Assembly: GCA_003427395.1 (NCBI GenBank) | Contig: BFEA01000152.1 | Span: forward strand, 703,233 to 745,249 | Source of the DNA: Chara braunii | Lineage: Eukaryota > Streptophyta > Charophyceae > Charales > Characeae | Length of the DNA: 42,017 bases | Direction: 5' to 3' | Part shown: piece after piece, positions 1 through 10,254 of the stretch | How the letters are laid out: each line of letters starts with the position of its first letter | Position numbering within the stretch: position 1 is the first letter of the stretch | The notes under the pieces: model-generated | Seen by the model: the letters and a program-made list of their open reading frames with translations, nothing else | What the model was told of the DNA's origin: nothing | Database searches by the model: none | Made by a program: the position numbers and the translations under genes

Positions 1-65
1 GTGTATAGTTCCATATTCTAGCGGTAGATTCATCTGAATTTGTTCATCCCGCACACATACCCATA

Positions 66-123
66 CAGAATGTCGGGGTGCAACCTCTTGATGAGTCGGT
101 CAAAGTCATGACGAAACAGTCTG
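66..123 (+). ncRNA. Hammerhead-ribozyme-like motif 1 (type III layout, one core change)
   Basis: All parts of a type III hammerhead occur in order. Stem III strands 66-73 and 116-123 pair at 7 of 8 positions. The cleavage triplet GTC is at 72-74. Stem I is 75-79 with 83-87 (5 pairs including one G-T wobble) around a 3-base loop. The core TTGATGAG is at 88-95. Stem II is 95-98 with 109-112. CGAAAC is at 112-117. The only core departure is T for the conserved C at position 88 (or a one-base insertion), which would be expected to abolish or weaken cleavage. Known role: self-cleaving RNA, in plants often carried in the LTRs of small non-autonomous retrotransposons (retrozymes). A decayed copy is the likeliest reading. 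Confidence 0.6.
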
Positions 124-1440
124 ACACACTCATGATTTTTATTTTTTTTAATTTTTTTTTTGCATCTACTACGGCTTGTTCTTCGAGACGAACGGGCACC
201 TAAGTAATGAAAAAGAACTGACCTAGAAAAAACGGTCGCCCATTTAAAATGGGCACTAACAGAGTTGTGTTGGGGACTAAGTACCGCAGTCACTTCGCAT
301 AACGTCATCTGGCGGTTTGGTGTTTACTTCTTTGTAGTTGTTTTTTTTTTTTTTTTTTTCATTTGCCCTGTTGCCCTTGGACAACTGTCACATCGAGGGA
401 CACCCCCGCGAACAATTGAAACACAGACCCTTAGTTCGAATCCTCACAAATTCGACTTAAAAGTAAAATAAAAAATTAATCATCTCTCTATTCATAAGTG
501 TCATCCTTATGTAGGGACCAAGCAAATCCGTGCGACTGATTTCTGCCGCACGATCTCGACAATCGTGCGGTCGAAATCGGTTACGCCCGATTAACCCTAA
601 CCCTCACAAGATGCTCCTACAAAAGGAGCTAACTCAGATAGGGTGCAATCGGATCCGTTCCCCTCATCTGCAACATGGCGGCCTAATGCGTTTACATACT
701 GGGCTAACTTCTGTTATGGGAGTAGAAAAAGCAACCCTTCTATTTGAAGGGTTGCGCCTAGTAGGCTGCCCCTCCTGCCTGTGGCCCAACAGGTTTTTCC
801 TGTCTGCCTGTCTGTCCCTTTTTCGTGGATGGTTTCCCATCCATGGTTTGGAGGTCACATAAACGGCTAGACCTCAGAATCAGTCTGTTGGCCCCCTGGC
901 TCGAAGTCAAACCCCGTGGGCCCAGGAAAAAAAAAAAACTTTTTATTCCTCCCTCGTCACGGCCCCATACCCCGTGCGACCACTCTTCTATGCCTACTTA
1001 GGTCCTGAATTGCATGGCTTAGCAGCCGTCCGTTATTATTTTAAGTAGGATAGGTTTAATTTTAGCATTTTCACATCCGCGGCTCTCTGCAGCTCGCTAA
1101 AAACTGCCGATTACTGCCATTACTTTCAGATGACGGAAGTGTCCAAAATAAGGTTCATAAAAGTTTCAGTCCCATGGTCATAGGTTAGTCTTAATGAATT
1201 TTTGGCAAACGTCGGTCTCATCAACTCTTTCAATTCAACGAAACTGTTAGACAACGTCCGACATTGAAAAACCTTGAGCAGATACCCTTGTAAGGGTGTC
1301 AGTTGTTACATCGTAATTATCAGTGAGATATTTTTGAGAGACTCAAAAACTTCAAAGATTATATTGAGTCATAAATAAAAGAGAGGTCATGTCCGAGGGC
1401 GGTCTAAGAGATTATTTATTTTCTTTTGAACTGATCTTCA
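124..1440. other. No gene recognised; AT-rich intergenic DNA
   Basis: Short open frames here are low-complexity (poly-T runs near 130-170 and 339-359) and match no family I know. A two-unit TTAACCCTAACCCT string near 590-603 resembles telomere repeat but is too short to mean anything. Confidence 0.5.
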
Positions 1441-1462
1441 AAGTGGTAGGTGTTTTAATGAT

Positions 1463-1598
1463 TTCTTATGAATATCTTATCCTTGAGTGAGAGGATGGCT
1501 TAAATGATTCTTATGAATAGTTCATCCTTGAGTTGGAGGATGACGTAAATAAGCCTTATGAGTAACTCATCCTCAAGCGGGAGGATGACTTTAAAAGA
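1463..1598. repeat. 45-bp tandem repeat, three diverged copies
   Basis: Units begin at 1463, 1508 and 1553. Each holds CTTATGA followed by a small hairpin of the form CATCCT...AGGATG (for example TCATCCTCAAGCGGGAGGATGA in unit three, paired ends only). Spacing is exactly 45 in both steps, while sequence has diverged by about a quarter. Confidence 0.75.
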
Positions 1599-1674
1599 TT
1601 TTGTGGAGTAAGAGTTTTATTCTTTTTCAGAATTGGTAACTCCACTCTGTTGGTTCTATTATGTCGGTGAGGCC

Positions 1675-2035
1675 GTCATCTGCGGCAGAGAAACCTGTTT
1701 GATTTTGGGACCCCTCATAATTAGTCTTTTCGTTGTGAGTCACATGTGGTTTTGTTTGCAGCAGAGGGGAAAGAAAGAATCGTCAGGATTAGCATCCTCG
1801 CTTGCTTAGTCATATAATAGCCTATGAAGGAGTCATCTGCGGCAGTGAAACCCGCATGATTCTAGGACCCTTTACGTAACTTGTTACGTGTTGAAAGTCG
1901 TCTAGCCTGCGACTGTTATTTCCATAATTGTGATGACTAAATTTTGACTAATAGACGATGGGGGCATCATAAATGGCAGAGAAAACCGCCTAATTCTGGG
2001 ACCCTTCACTTGACTTTAGTTTTAGTTGAAAGTGG
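1675..2035. repeat. Diverged ~130-157-bp repeat, three copies
   Basis: The string GTCATCTGCGGCAGAGAAAC followed by TTGGGACCC occurs at 1675, again at 1832 (GTCATCTGCGGCAGTGAAAC...TAGGACCC) and, more degraded, at about 1962 (GGCATCATAAATGGCAGAG...TGGGACCC). The second and third copies are also followed by GTTGAAAGT. It looks like an old satellite or an LTR-internal duplication. Confidence 0.65.
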
Positions 2036-2040
2036 CGTTG

Positions 2041-3650
2041 TCAATGAGTGCAAAATTTTGAGAAGTAAAAAGGTTGACTTCTATTTGAAAGAAAGATTAT
2101 GAGAATTTACTCACTTGGCAAAGTTTATGTATGAAGTTGACAAAGTGTGTGACGAAAGTGAAGAACCTCACTTATAAAAGTAGGATTCATAAGCAAAAAA
2201 ATGTGAATTTTATCTATTTTGAAGGTTTCGTGAATACCCGTGCTCATCCACCCTTTATGAGTGACTAAAATGAGTGGCATGTGCGTGACAATAATAGCTT
2301 GTGAGATTGGGTTTAACAAAGCCCAATCCATGAGGTACATCTATAACATGTGTGATGAGATCAATCAACTTAACCTCTTGGTTAACTGAAAGACTGAGTT
2401 GTCTAATTATTCCCCACAATGGGGTGTTATTTTAAAAAAAATCTGAAAACGGGTGTATAAACGAGTTGAGTTTGAATGATCGTCGTTTGAAAGAAAGAAG
2501 ACTAAATAAAGATTAAAATTTTGAATTTTTGGTCACCACTTAGTTCGAGTTTTGGTGGTGGAAGGATGATATGAGTGTCCAACATGATAAAATATCGCTC
2601 AAAAATACTGAAAATTGTGCAATTATAAGTTTGACATTGGGTTACTTTTCGTTTGTGATTATAGCTGATGGAAAGCGGTTTTATCAACTCCGTCGAATCA
2701 AAGGTTGTAACATATCAGTGCCTAGTCGGTTATTCGACTATTGTAGATTCCTACTCTCATTAGGAATTCAACACTTTTTTTTTTTTTTTTTGCATAATTT
2801 TCTGATAATTTAAGACGTGAAATTAATTTAAGTCTTGGGTTAGTCGTCCGATTCGACGCGGATGTCGCTTAATAGAGTCCGGAAAGATTGTCGTACCATT
2901 TATTGTGTTTTTTCTTTACAAGACACGTTGGAGTGGCCTTGTCCGTAGTTGACGGGCGCGCGTGCAGGAAAATTTTAAAACTCACACTCGGATGAGCGGC
3001 GCGCGCAGTGTGTCGATGACAAAGTGTAACCCGGCGAGGCTTGAGGGTGTACAACATCCAAAATGTCAGCGGGAACGACCCTTTTTCCGTGAATCTCTTC
3101 GATTTTTTTTATTTTTTTTTATAGTACTAGCTGAATGTAAAGTCATGGCTTCTATGCAACATAGAAAAAGTTCGAATGTGGTAGGGTTGTTTATGTTATT
3201 ACAACTTATAGCAGATAATTTGAAATTAATAATTAAAAAGTTTATTCTACCAAGTAGTGCTAATTTATTCATCTTTATAATGACTCCAGTCATTACATTT
3301 ATGTTAAGTTTAGTTGTTTGGGCAGTAATACTTATATACATTGGATAGGAAGAGGATTCTCTAATAAACCTGACTTAATTGGTGATCTATGATTTATGTC
3401 ATACTTGTTAATTTAAAAATGAGTGGAAAGTATTTAAACGTTTAAACAAAAGTTGTGTATCAAGTTGTTTTTCTTTCTCACATACCACCCTTAATAGAGG
3501 TTATCCTCCCCTGCCATTCACAAAGAGGTGACCTCTCTTTAGTCCAAACTTCTTCCTTCTGTTTTTGCAAGAGTATTTTTTTACCTATTATTTTTTCATC
3601 TTTTTATCAATCTCTTTATAGCTTTCATTGTATTCTTAAAAAATGAAAGA
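2041..3650. other. AT-rich stretch without a recognised gene
   Basis: Open frames up to 128 codons (2962-3348 +) are present but show no domain, have no convincing start context and overlap equally long frames on the other strand. The end of the stretch, a T-run at 3651-3672, marks the 3' edge of coding-like sequence on the minus strand. Confidence 0.4.
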
Positions 3651-3669
3651 TTTTTTTTTTTTTTTTTTT

Positions 3670-3968
3670 TTTCAATCACTTCTTCATCATTTGATTCATA
3701 TTTTTTTCCGGGTTCATAAATAGCTTCAGTTGCTGCACTAACTCTGCCATACCAGTCATTTTGTTCATCATTTTCTTCTTTCTCAATAATTGATTCGTAA
3801 ATACAAACATCAAAGATTTTTCCCCAACTGTCTCTTTCTTCAGGCCATAAGCTCCAGTTATAGGAACTTTGAGTCTTATAATCTTCATCATTCTCTTCAT
3901 TCAGAAAGTTATCAACATAAACAGATTTTTCAACCGTCCCATCAATGTCCTCATCTTTATTTTTTTTT
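3670..3968 (-). pseudogene. Acidic open frame after RNase H of the retroelement
   Basis: About 100 codons are open with no internal stop and no methionine start; the frame begins directly after a TAA. The product is rich in Glu, Asp and Asn, with Trp and Tyr residues spaced through it (for example NWSLWPEERDSWGKIFDVC). It ends in a run of lysine codons, which is the poly-A tract seen as poly-T at 3651-3672 on the + strand. Position just 3' of the RNase H part suggests the linker that precedes integrase in Ty3/gypsy polyproteins. That assignment rests on position and composition only. The poly-A directly after the frame could mean truncation or a retroposed end. Confidence 0.45.
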
Positions 3969-4201
3969 TAATCAATTCAACTTAGGTCATATACTTAGTT
4001 TTTTTAAGTGAGAATCTTTTACAGTTAAAAATGAAAAGTCCAGATGAAGACAATCCACTTGCTTAATGTTGGATCTACTTATTGATGCTTTTTAATAACA
4101 CAAATCCCATCAGTCCTCATAATAAACATCCTCCCCAGTACATAGTGTCAAAAACACCTAAGACAGTGGATGATTATCATTAGTTTTTTTTTAAATGAGT
4201 G

Positions 4202-4510
4202 TTATCCTCTTTCTGTAGAGTTAAGAGTTATATTTTCAAACCTTAGAGACCTTTCTGTTTCATCATCATCTTTCTGTATAAGTACACCACCAAGAGTTAC
4301 TGGTCCCCCATCCGCCTCAATAATGAAGGGTCTTCCCTCTTCATCATTATGAAAAGATATTATCAGCATCACACTTCCACCTTTTAATTTTTCTTGTAAA
4401 GTTTCTGCAGTAGTCTGTCTTTTCTCTGTCCATGATACGCCAACTTCATGCCTTACCATCTCTCTTAGAGGTTCTACAAGGGTGGCAAAATGAGGAATAA
4501 AAATTCTTCA
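4202..4510 (-). pseudogene. RNase H domain of the Ty3/gypsy element
   Basis: The frame runs on from the RT part with one in-frame stop at 4508-4510, in the place where the family has a Tyr after FLGVCGF. After the stop come RIFIPHFATLVEPL (typical post-RT FIPNFA..APL), SWTEKRQTTAETLQEKL (typical W..EC..AF..LK..L) and PFIIEADGGPVTLGGVLIQK, where the EADGG run corresponds to the first catalytic Asp region (family: DAS..GxGAVL.Q). It then ends at LRFENITLNSTERG, which matches the usual SRTLNPAERNY. Known role: degrades the RNA of the RNA-DNA hybrid during reverse transcription. The rest of the RNase H fold is missing or too decayed to see. Confidence 0.85.
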
Positions 4511-5335
4511 AAATCCACAGACACCCAAGAAGCTTCTGACATCCGTCACTCGCTTGAGGGGAAGAGGCCAGTTCAAAATCTTGTCTATTTTATTGCAATT
4601 ATAATTACTACCCTTGAAGAAACATTTAAAGTCTAAGATGGTTAAGTTTTCTTGAAAGAGAAGGGACTTTGACCCATTGGCAGTCAGATTATACGTCTGA
4701 AGTCTCTCTAGGATCAACTTCACTCCTTCGACATGCTCCCAAACAAACTTTTTGACTCCATCAGTAGTCAAAGTTTCATCTCTTACCATGAATCATTTCA
4801 CGAGGTTATCATCAATATAGGGGTTGGTTATCTAATTGGAAAATATTATGCATGACTTGGATAATATCCCTTTGAACCACTGCCACATCATTAGTCCACT
4901 TAGCCTGTGCATGACAGTCATTGGTCGGGTAGTGGGATTGATGAAAAAATGATCGTAGTCAAAATGTAAATCAATCAAGGAATAAATATATCGACTAACA
5001 AAGGATTTAAAAAGGAGATCAACATTAGGGAGACTACATGTATCATGTACCGTTATTGAGTTGAGTTTTTAAAGATTTTGTATCCATTTCAAACTACCTT
5101 CTGGTTTCTAAAAGTAAAATTAATGATTTACATACAATCCATCAACAGGTTCAGTAACAGGAGAAACAATTTTTTGTCTAGATATTTCACTACTTATGCT
5201 TCTTTTTTTTTAGTATACTTGGTTGGTCTGTCATTTCATTGAATAAGATGAATAGTCCAAATTTTTGTCAGTTTGATCATATCCACACACAAACGCTATC
5301 TTTCTTCATCATTAAAGGAAAACGCATCTGAAAAT
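4508..5335 (-). pseudogene. Reverse transcriptase domain of the Ty3/gypsy element
   Basis: Diagnostic pieces read along the minus strand in two frames. AFSFNDEER lies near 5330-5300. A KPEGSLKWIQNL-like stretch (primer-grip side) is near 5110-5075. SLIDLHFDYDHFF (family LDL.SGYDQ) precedes TTRPMTVMH. TNDVAVVQRDIIQVMHNIF (family TNA.A.FQR.M) is followed after a frameshift by YIDD at about 4822-4811, the catalytic YxDD box. Then follow VWEHVEGVKLILERLQTYNL, ILDFKCF and KIDKILNWPLPLKRVTDVRSFLG, all typical of Ty3/gypsy RT. At least three stops and one or more frameshifts make it non-functional. These matches come from family knowledge, not from a search. Confidence 0.9.
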
Positions 5336-5482
5336 TTTTAACACGCTTTGAAGATATATTCATTTTTTTTAGGTCAGATAAGCTGAACAAAATTTATCTT
5401 TCATCAACGAATTTTTTTTTTTTAATTAAATAATCATTCTATAGAAAAATTACAATCTAAATTTCAAATTTTCATTCCATCT

Positions 5483-5851
5483 TAAAAAATGTCATTCCAA
5501 TTTTAAAATTTTTCATCTTACTTGCAAACTTTCATTCCAAGAATAGGGTATCCCTTCTTATTTGGAATAAATGATAGAGATGGAATGAAAGTCTGGATAA
5601 GTCCATGAAATATTTTAATTGGACTGTCATTCTAAGTAAGGATTTTCGGTCATAAGTAGGTTAATCCAATTTAAATTAGAAGATATTTGTTGTAGCAGAA
5701 CGAAAATTTAATTAAAATATTTCATAAACTCGTCCAGACTTTCATTCCATATTGAACAAATAGATGTAGTTGGAATGGAAATATCATATTTAGACGAAAA
5801 CTTATCAAATAAAACTGAAAATTTTAGAATTGGACGAACATTGGAATGATA
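5483..5851. mobile_element. AT-rich foldback (MITE-like) inserted in the retroelement
   Basis: 5578-5625 and 5709-5756 are inverted copies, about 90 percent identical over 47 bp, built around GGAATGAAAGTCTGGA. Outer arms repeat the motif ATCATTCCAAT / ATTGGAATGAT, so complementarity extends to roughly 5483 and 5851 around a centre near 5667. The motif TTCATTCCA or its complement occurs at least six times. It separates two retroelement parts (pre-RT and RT) that normally lie close together, so it probably arrived after the retroelement. Confidence 0.6.
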
Positions 5852-5939
5852 ATTTATAAATATTAAGGATTTTTTTTTAATGGAATGTTTTTTCAACTTT
5901 CATTTCTCGTGATAATTTTTCTGTTGATGTATCAAATTT

Positions 5940-6180
5940 TTTTCTAGTGACTCTATTTTCTAATTTTCTTTATTCCCTTAATGCTTTAATGATTTTTCTT
6001 TTATTTCTTAATGATTCACATTTATCTTTGTCTATCAAAACGGTCACCGGGTTCTCTTTCAACCCTTTGGGCTTATACTTTCTCTTTGACTCGGTGGTTA
6101 TTTTCCTATAATAATAATAAAAAAATGCAAATCTTAATTTCATTTTCTCACTATTAGCAGTTTCAACATCCTTCTTCAAT
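5940..6180 (-). pseudogene. Pre-RT segment of the retroelement polyprotein
   Basis: A frame with the string KRKYKPKGLKENPVTVLIDK resembles the KYKPV..K.RPV.V segment that links protease to RT in Ty3/gypsy polyproteins of this type. It is basic and has no other visible motif. Assignment rests on this one motif and on position. Confidence 0.45.
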
Positions 6181-6369
6181 GCTTCGATCTGCCATCGTCA
6201 TCTGTGAGTTTGGCAAGAGTTTTCGTCATCTTTGAGATCTGATTGATGTTCATTGAGGCTTCTTCTTTAATCTCTTACTTGTCTTTCCTTTTTATTTTCT
6301 TAGTTTTTTCAACAAATATTTTTTTTATAATTGAATAAGCGGATATTTTATATTTATGATGGTGGGAAG

Positions 6370-6690
6370 TACAAATCATAAAGTTATGTCCCTGTGCAGA
6401 CTCCAAATCCTTTAGACCGATCCATGACGACCCTTCATGACTGAAACTGAACACTCTTCATTCTGTGCAAAAACGGAGTGTCCATGATCCAAATCTGGCA
6501 CAACGAACCCCAACAATGGATAGACATCATTGCGACTTTCATAGGCAAATTATCCATAAACCTTGCCAACAAAAGATCTCCAGCAATATTACTTAATATG
6601 TTATTTGATGGTCAATCAATGGTCAAGTTACATGCTTTCATGGTTCTCTGGGAGAGAATTATTATTTTCGCTTCTTAGTCTACCAAGGCA
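6370..6690 (-). pseudogene. Aspartic-protease-like remnant of the retroelement
   Basis: The minus strand encodes LLLARFMDNLPMKVAMMSIH followed by CWGSLC. In a neighbouring frame ECSVSVMKGRHGS occurs, in the place where related proteases have a C..DVILGRPW motif. The active-site D-S/T-G triad is not visible, so the catalytic half is lost or frameshifted. Placement between the spacer and the pre-RT segment fits a retropepsin. Confidence 0.4.
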
Positions 6691-6779
6691 TGAATCTTCA
6701 CCTAGTTAATATAGATAGTTAAGTACCCACAACTCATTGTTATAAATCTCATCTTACATTCTGATAAAGTCATGTTGAC

Positions 6780-7080
6780 TTGACTGAGGAAAACTGACTC
6801 TAAGTAATTAACTTCCACTTTTTTTTTTCAATTAGTTTTTTTAGTTTCTTTCTCAACTTAAATGTTAGTGTCTTTGCCTTCTTGAAAGACAGAGTCACTT
6901 TTGTTTCTTCTAACATTTTTGTGATCGCGTTAGTGATTACTATTTCATCTTTCAGTTCACTCTTGAGGATGAGTTTTTTTTTCTTCCCTTGCTCGTTCTT
7001 TCGAGATGTTGGATTCAGTTCTTGATCATCAAAAATGTCATTAAGAGTCTCTTCGATTTTTGTTCACTTCTTTTCCTCAA
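6780..7080 (-). pseudogene. Gag-protease spacer of the retroelement
   Basis: A long lysine- and glutamate-rich frame runs through KSELKDEIVITNAITKMLEE and TKVTLSFKKAKTLTFKLRKK, with EVIMKLIIAIGEMINFQIHL before it. The pattern of a charged helix followed by a VTLSFKE-like stretch is common in the segment before the protease in plant and algal Ty3/gypsy polyproteins. It is interrupted by a few stops. No catalytic residues are expected in it. Confidence 0.4.
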
Positions 7081-7568
7081 GCATCTTAGGTGTCAAGTGT
7101 ATCTGAAAATTTATCATCTCTCCAATTGCTATAATAAGCTTCATAATGACTTCTGATGGCAGATCACCCCTAAAAGACATCATCTTGACTCAACAAGCGG
7201 GTTCGTCAAAAGAAGATACTACTAACTCAGTAGAACTCTAAGAAACATAATTTTCTTCTAATAAAAAATCACTTAAGGAAGCCTTAGCAAACAGATATTC
7301 CACTAATGTTAAGGACTACAGAGAAAATCAATCATGCTGGAAGGATCATCAAATGTTTACATAAACTCTTCAGACAACTCACCAATAAAAAAATAAATAT
7401 TCACATTATTATTATTTTTTTCTTGTTCATATTTTCCTCATGCTTAAGGGCAAGAAGTCTCATACCTTCTTGATACATCAGATCCACTTTGTTCCATGAA
7501 CTGTCACAAACTTGACTTATTGCATCTTTCTTGGCTACCCCACTCGTCACATCCTCTTCCTGAGAGTT

Positions 7569-7610
7569 ACAATATGTTGTGGTGTGACCTCCTTCATCAC
7601 AATAGTAACA
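7569..7610 (-). pseudogene. CCHC zinc knuckle of gag
   Basis: The minus strand reads EEFVCYYCDEGGHTTTYCNS, which has exact C-X2-C-X4-H-X4-C spacing, the retroviral-type zinc knuckle that binds RNA in gag nucleocapsid. It lies 3' of the gag core and 5' of the protease-like part, as expected. This is the clearest short motif of the element and all four ligands survive. Confidence 0.85.
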
Positions 7611-7919
7611 GACGAACTCTTCCTTGGGCGATCATCATTCTTTATTTTCTCTCCATTTCCTTTTTCACCATCCCTCCGTTCGTTCTGGATCTGGAAGAGT
7701 CTCCTCTTTTTTCATAATCATCGTCGTCGTCATCACCTTCTTCATCTTCACTTTCAGTCTTTTTTTTCTCTTTTTCATCCACTACATAATTAATAGACAT
7801 ATAATTGGTCGTAACCCGTTGAATAATATTCTCAGCGCTCAGATTGTTGCCTCTGTTCAGACCATTTTCTGTCTATCAGTCTTTAGTCAACATACTGATT
7901 TGATCCAGTGATCACTTAT

Positions 7920-8250
7920 TGTGTGAGATAGTAGGTAGAGTTCTGACTATTGCAATCATTTCATCCCATCTGAGAGGGTAGTGTTGAGTCTGATTGAGAA
8001 CAGTGTGTCTCTCGTTGTCGGTGAAGTTAGTCAAGAAAATATGACATTTTGGAACCTCATCCAAATATAGAATTTTTATATAGAATTCTTATAGTTGTTC
8101 GGATAAACGTCTGGAGGAAGACATTGAAAGTGTCATATTTAGCTCTTCTGGTGTTGAGGAGATCCTTGGTAGTGGTTGGAAAAAAGGCTTTCTCAAATTC
8201 TCTTTTCATTCTTTCCTTGATTTTTTCCCACCTTCACACCTTCTTATAGT
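7920..8250 (-). pseudogene. Gag core (capsid-like) remnant
   Basis: Two adjacent frames together carry a gag-like segment: REFEKAFFPTTTKDLLNTRR and AKYDTFNVFLQTFIRT in one, then LDEVPKCHIFLTNFTDNER and YPLRWDEMIAIVRTLP in the other, with one frameshift between. The order FFP..., LL..RR, F..FL..F, LDE..K...FL, and LRW.E...A.R is typical of Ty3/gypsy gag that packages the element RNA. The frame breaks before the zinc knuckle at 7610. Confidence 0.65.
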
Positions 8251-8682
8251 GGTATGGCAGAGGAACAAGGCCTTGAGCTAGGTCTCCCTCGCCCAAACAT
8301 CTTGACCATCAACTTTCTTGATATTTATTTCTCGTCACTCCTTGTCACTCTTAACCCCTCTCTTCACGCCTTCAATCCCTTACTTTCTCGCAAGAGATAC
8401 AAGTCTGTCTCTTTTTTCTCTTGTTTGTTCTACCTCTTGATAATTTTGTATGTAAAGGGTATAGGCAATAATAGTTTGAGTAGAGATCAAGAGCAAGACA
8501 ATTCTTCTTAGTCTCCCAATATAATGCTCAATCAATTATTTTTCGTTGTCCCTACTCATTCTTCAGTTATATCCCTTCACAGCACTCCGAATCATAAAGT
8601 ACCTCGTCAGATCTATAATCTCATAGTCATATTGCATTGTTTATACACCGTCGTTGATTCTTCTCGCAAGAGAGACTCGCTC

Positions 8683-9162
8683 TCAGGAGGAGTGATATGA
8701 TACTTTCTCAACAACCCTCACTCTCACGATTTTGAACAAGTAGTTGATCTCAGTCTGATCAGTAGCAGCTCTCATGACAGAGTCTTTCATCCGATCAAGG
8801 AAGGTCTGCAAGAACTCAAACTCATCCAAAATGGAGAGATTTTTGTATAAGATCCGAAGAGCACCTTTTGTCTTGACCACACTTCCATCTAATACAATCC
8901 CAAATGTTAGCCGTTAAACCGTTCCAAACATTATTAATCATTATAGACTATGTCAGGAAGGACAGATCTTCAGATGAGTGTAGTCACGGATCTTAAGCCG
9001 GTGCTCAAAGGTATTCATAAGTAAGGACTTTATTACCACTTTGGAGTCACTCTCCATTGTTTTACCTACTATGGTAATGACCTCCAGGAGAGACATCCAG
9101 TCTCTCCTTTCGTCAAAGTCATCAGTAGTTGAAAAGGTAAAGAGTCTCTCAAACTGCCTCAC
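8683..9162 (-). pseudogene. Helical, charged frames upstream of the gag core
   Basis: Two frames, 9162-8953 and 8880-8683, encode charged, probably helical segments (for example FLQTFLDRMKDSVMRAATDQ). I recognise no domain. They lie on the same strand and in the right place to be the N-terminal half of gag, and are separated by stops, as in the rest of this element. Confidence 0.35.
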
Positions 9163-9619
9163 TCTCTTTTCCCAAGTTACTTTTCTTTGTAGTTTCTTAA
9201 GCTACTTTTTTGCCCTTATAAGACTTAAATCAGCCTTTGTACGACATTTCAAATATTCATCTTCCCTCTCCTTACACGCTGGGGCGTAAATTCTCAAGTC
9301 CAAGCTACAAGTATTAAGGAATTTGACCACTGGAATGTGAAATATTATGCGGTCTCTTACACAAGTCTCGCATCCGAGTCTCATAATTACAAAGGGATTA
9401 TTAGACTTAGTCACTTCATATAGTCTGCCTCACACAACTGAAATTCTGGCTATGACAATTTTCTTCTTGAAACTTCTTCGTCTTCAATACAAGATATACA
9501 TAGATGTCCAATTGTCGTTTTTCTTTACTGAAAGTCCCCTTGTTCTCATGATAGTCTCTTCATTCCTCTTTTCGAAGTACTATGTTAATAATTGGCATCC
9601 AATTACTTCCATCACAGTA

Positions 9620-9952
9620 GTTATTCGGAATTAGGGGAATATGAATTGTCACATAGGTCGTCGGCAGTATGTCCCATCCCACTTTCTTCTTTCGCTTTAT
9701 TAAATCTGCCTTTTCATCGTAAATGAACTGGGCAGCAATCTCTCATAGCCAGTTACAATTTTCACAATCGTTGTTGTCTCCCTCCTTGACGTAAGGGCGA
9801 ATATCGTAGATATCCTCCTCCGAGAATCGAGTCATCACTACACAGATGGTTGAGTAACGATAGTGATAAACCCAACAACCCTCATACTGATGGGGGAGTA
9901 CCCCTTTAGAAGTGAGTTTAGACAACTCAATCAGTGCATCATTGACCAGCAT
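9620..9952 (-). pseudogene. N-terminal polyprotein segment with one stop
   Basis: A frame of about 110 codons is interrupted by a single TGA at 9743-9745. Before it: RFSEEDIYDIRPYVKEGDNN. After it: EIAAQFIYDEKADLIKRKKK then VGWDILPTTY. Reading continues cleanly across the stop, so this is a once-coding sequence with a point nonsense change. No named domain is recognised; by position it is the start of the retroelement polyprotein. Confidence 0.45.
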
Positions 9953-10254
9953 CCCTGAATTTAATTTGTTTTCTTCTTTTTCAATTTTCTCAAAATATCA
10001 TGTGCTTATAAGACATACCTTTAATCAAGCCTGATCCTTTCCAATAAATAATGTAAGTCTCCTTCTCCCGTCAAGTGTGGTACCTCACACCTGAAGAGAT
10101 AAAACACAGTTAGCACTGGAGTTTCCAAGAGAGTAATAACTCAATGAGGATTGCAAAATCAGTCTGAAAATTCGAATATTGTCAACAGTTCTCAAATCCT
10201 AACAAAAACTCAAAGTTATTATTGACCTAGGTTCGTTCCGGTCACGAAAAATTT

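Larger units (their letters stand above)
3651..9952 (-). mobile_element. Decayed Ty3/gypsy-type LTR retrotransposon (internal region)
   Basis: Coding remnants lie on the minus strand in the order expected for a Ty3/gypsy polyprotein: N-terminal segment (9952-9620), gag (8250-7920), CCHC knuckle (7610-7569), spacer (7080-6780), protease-like (6690-6370), pre-RT (6180-5940), RT and RNase H (5335-4202), acidic linker (3968-3670). No integrase was seen and no LTR pair could be identified by eye, so the outer boundaries are uncertain. Internal stops and frameshifts occur in nearly every part, and a ~370-bp foldback sits between the pre-RT and RT parts. The element cannot be autonomous. Confidence 0.8.

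Noticed and set aside
587-605. Telomere-like TTAACCCTAACCCT
   Set aside because: Only two units, in the interior of the sequence.
9100-9140. Minus-strand CTGATGACTTTGACGAAAGG, resembling hammerhead core
   Set aside because: There is no pairing stem II between the two core boxes, and the sequence lies in the frame of the gag-like segment (TTDDFDERRDW), so it is a chance match.
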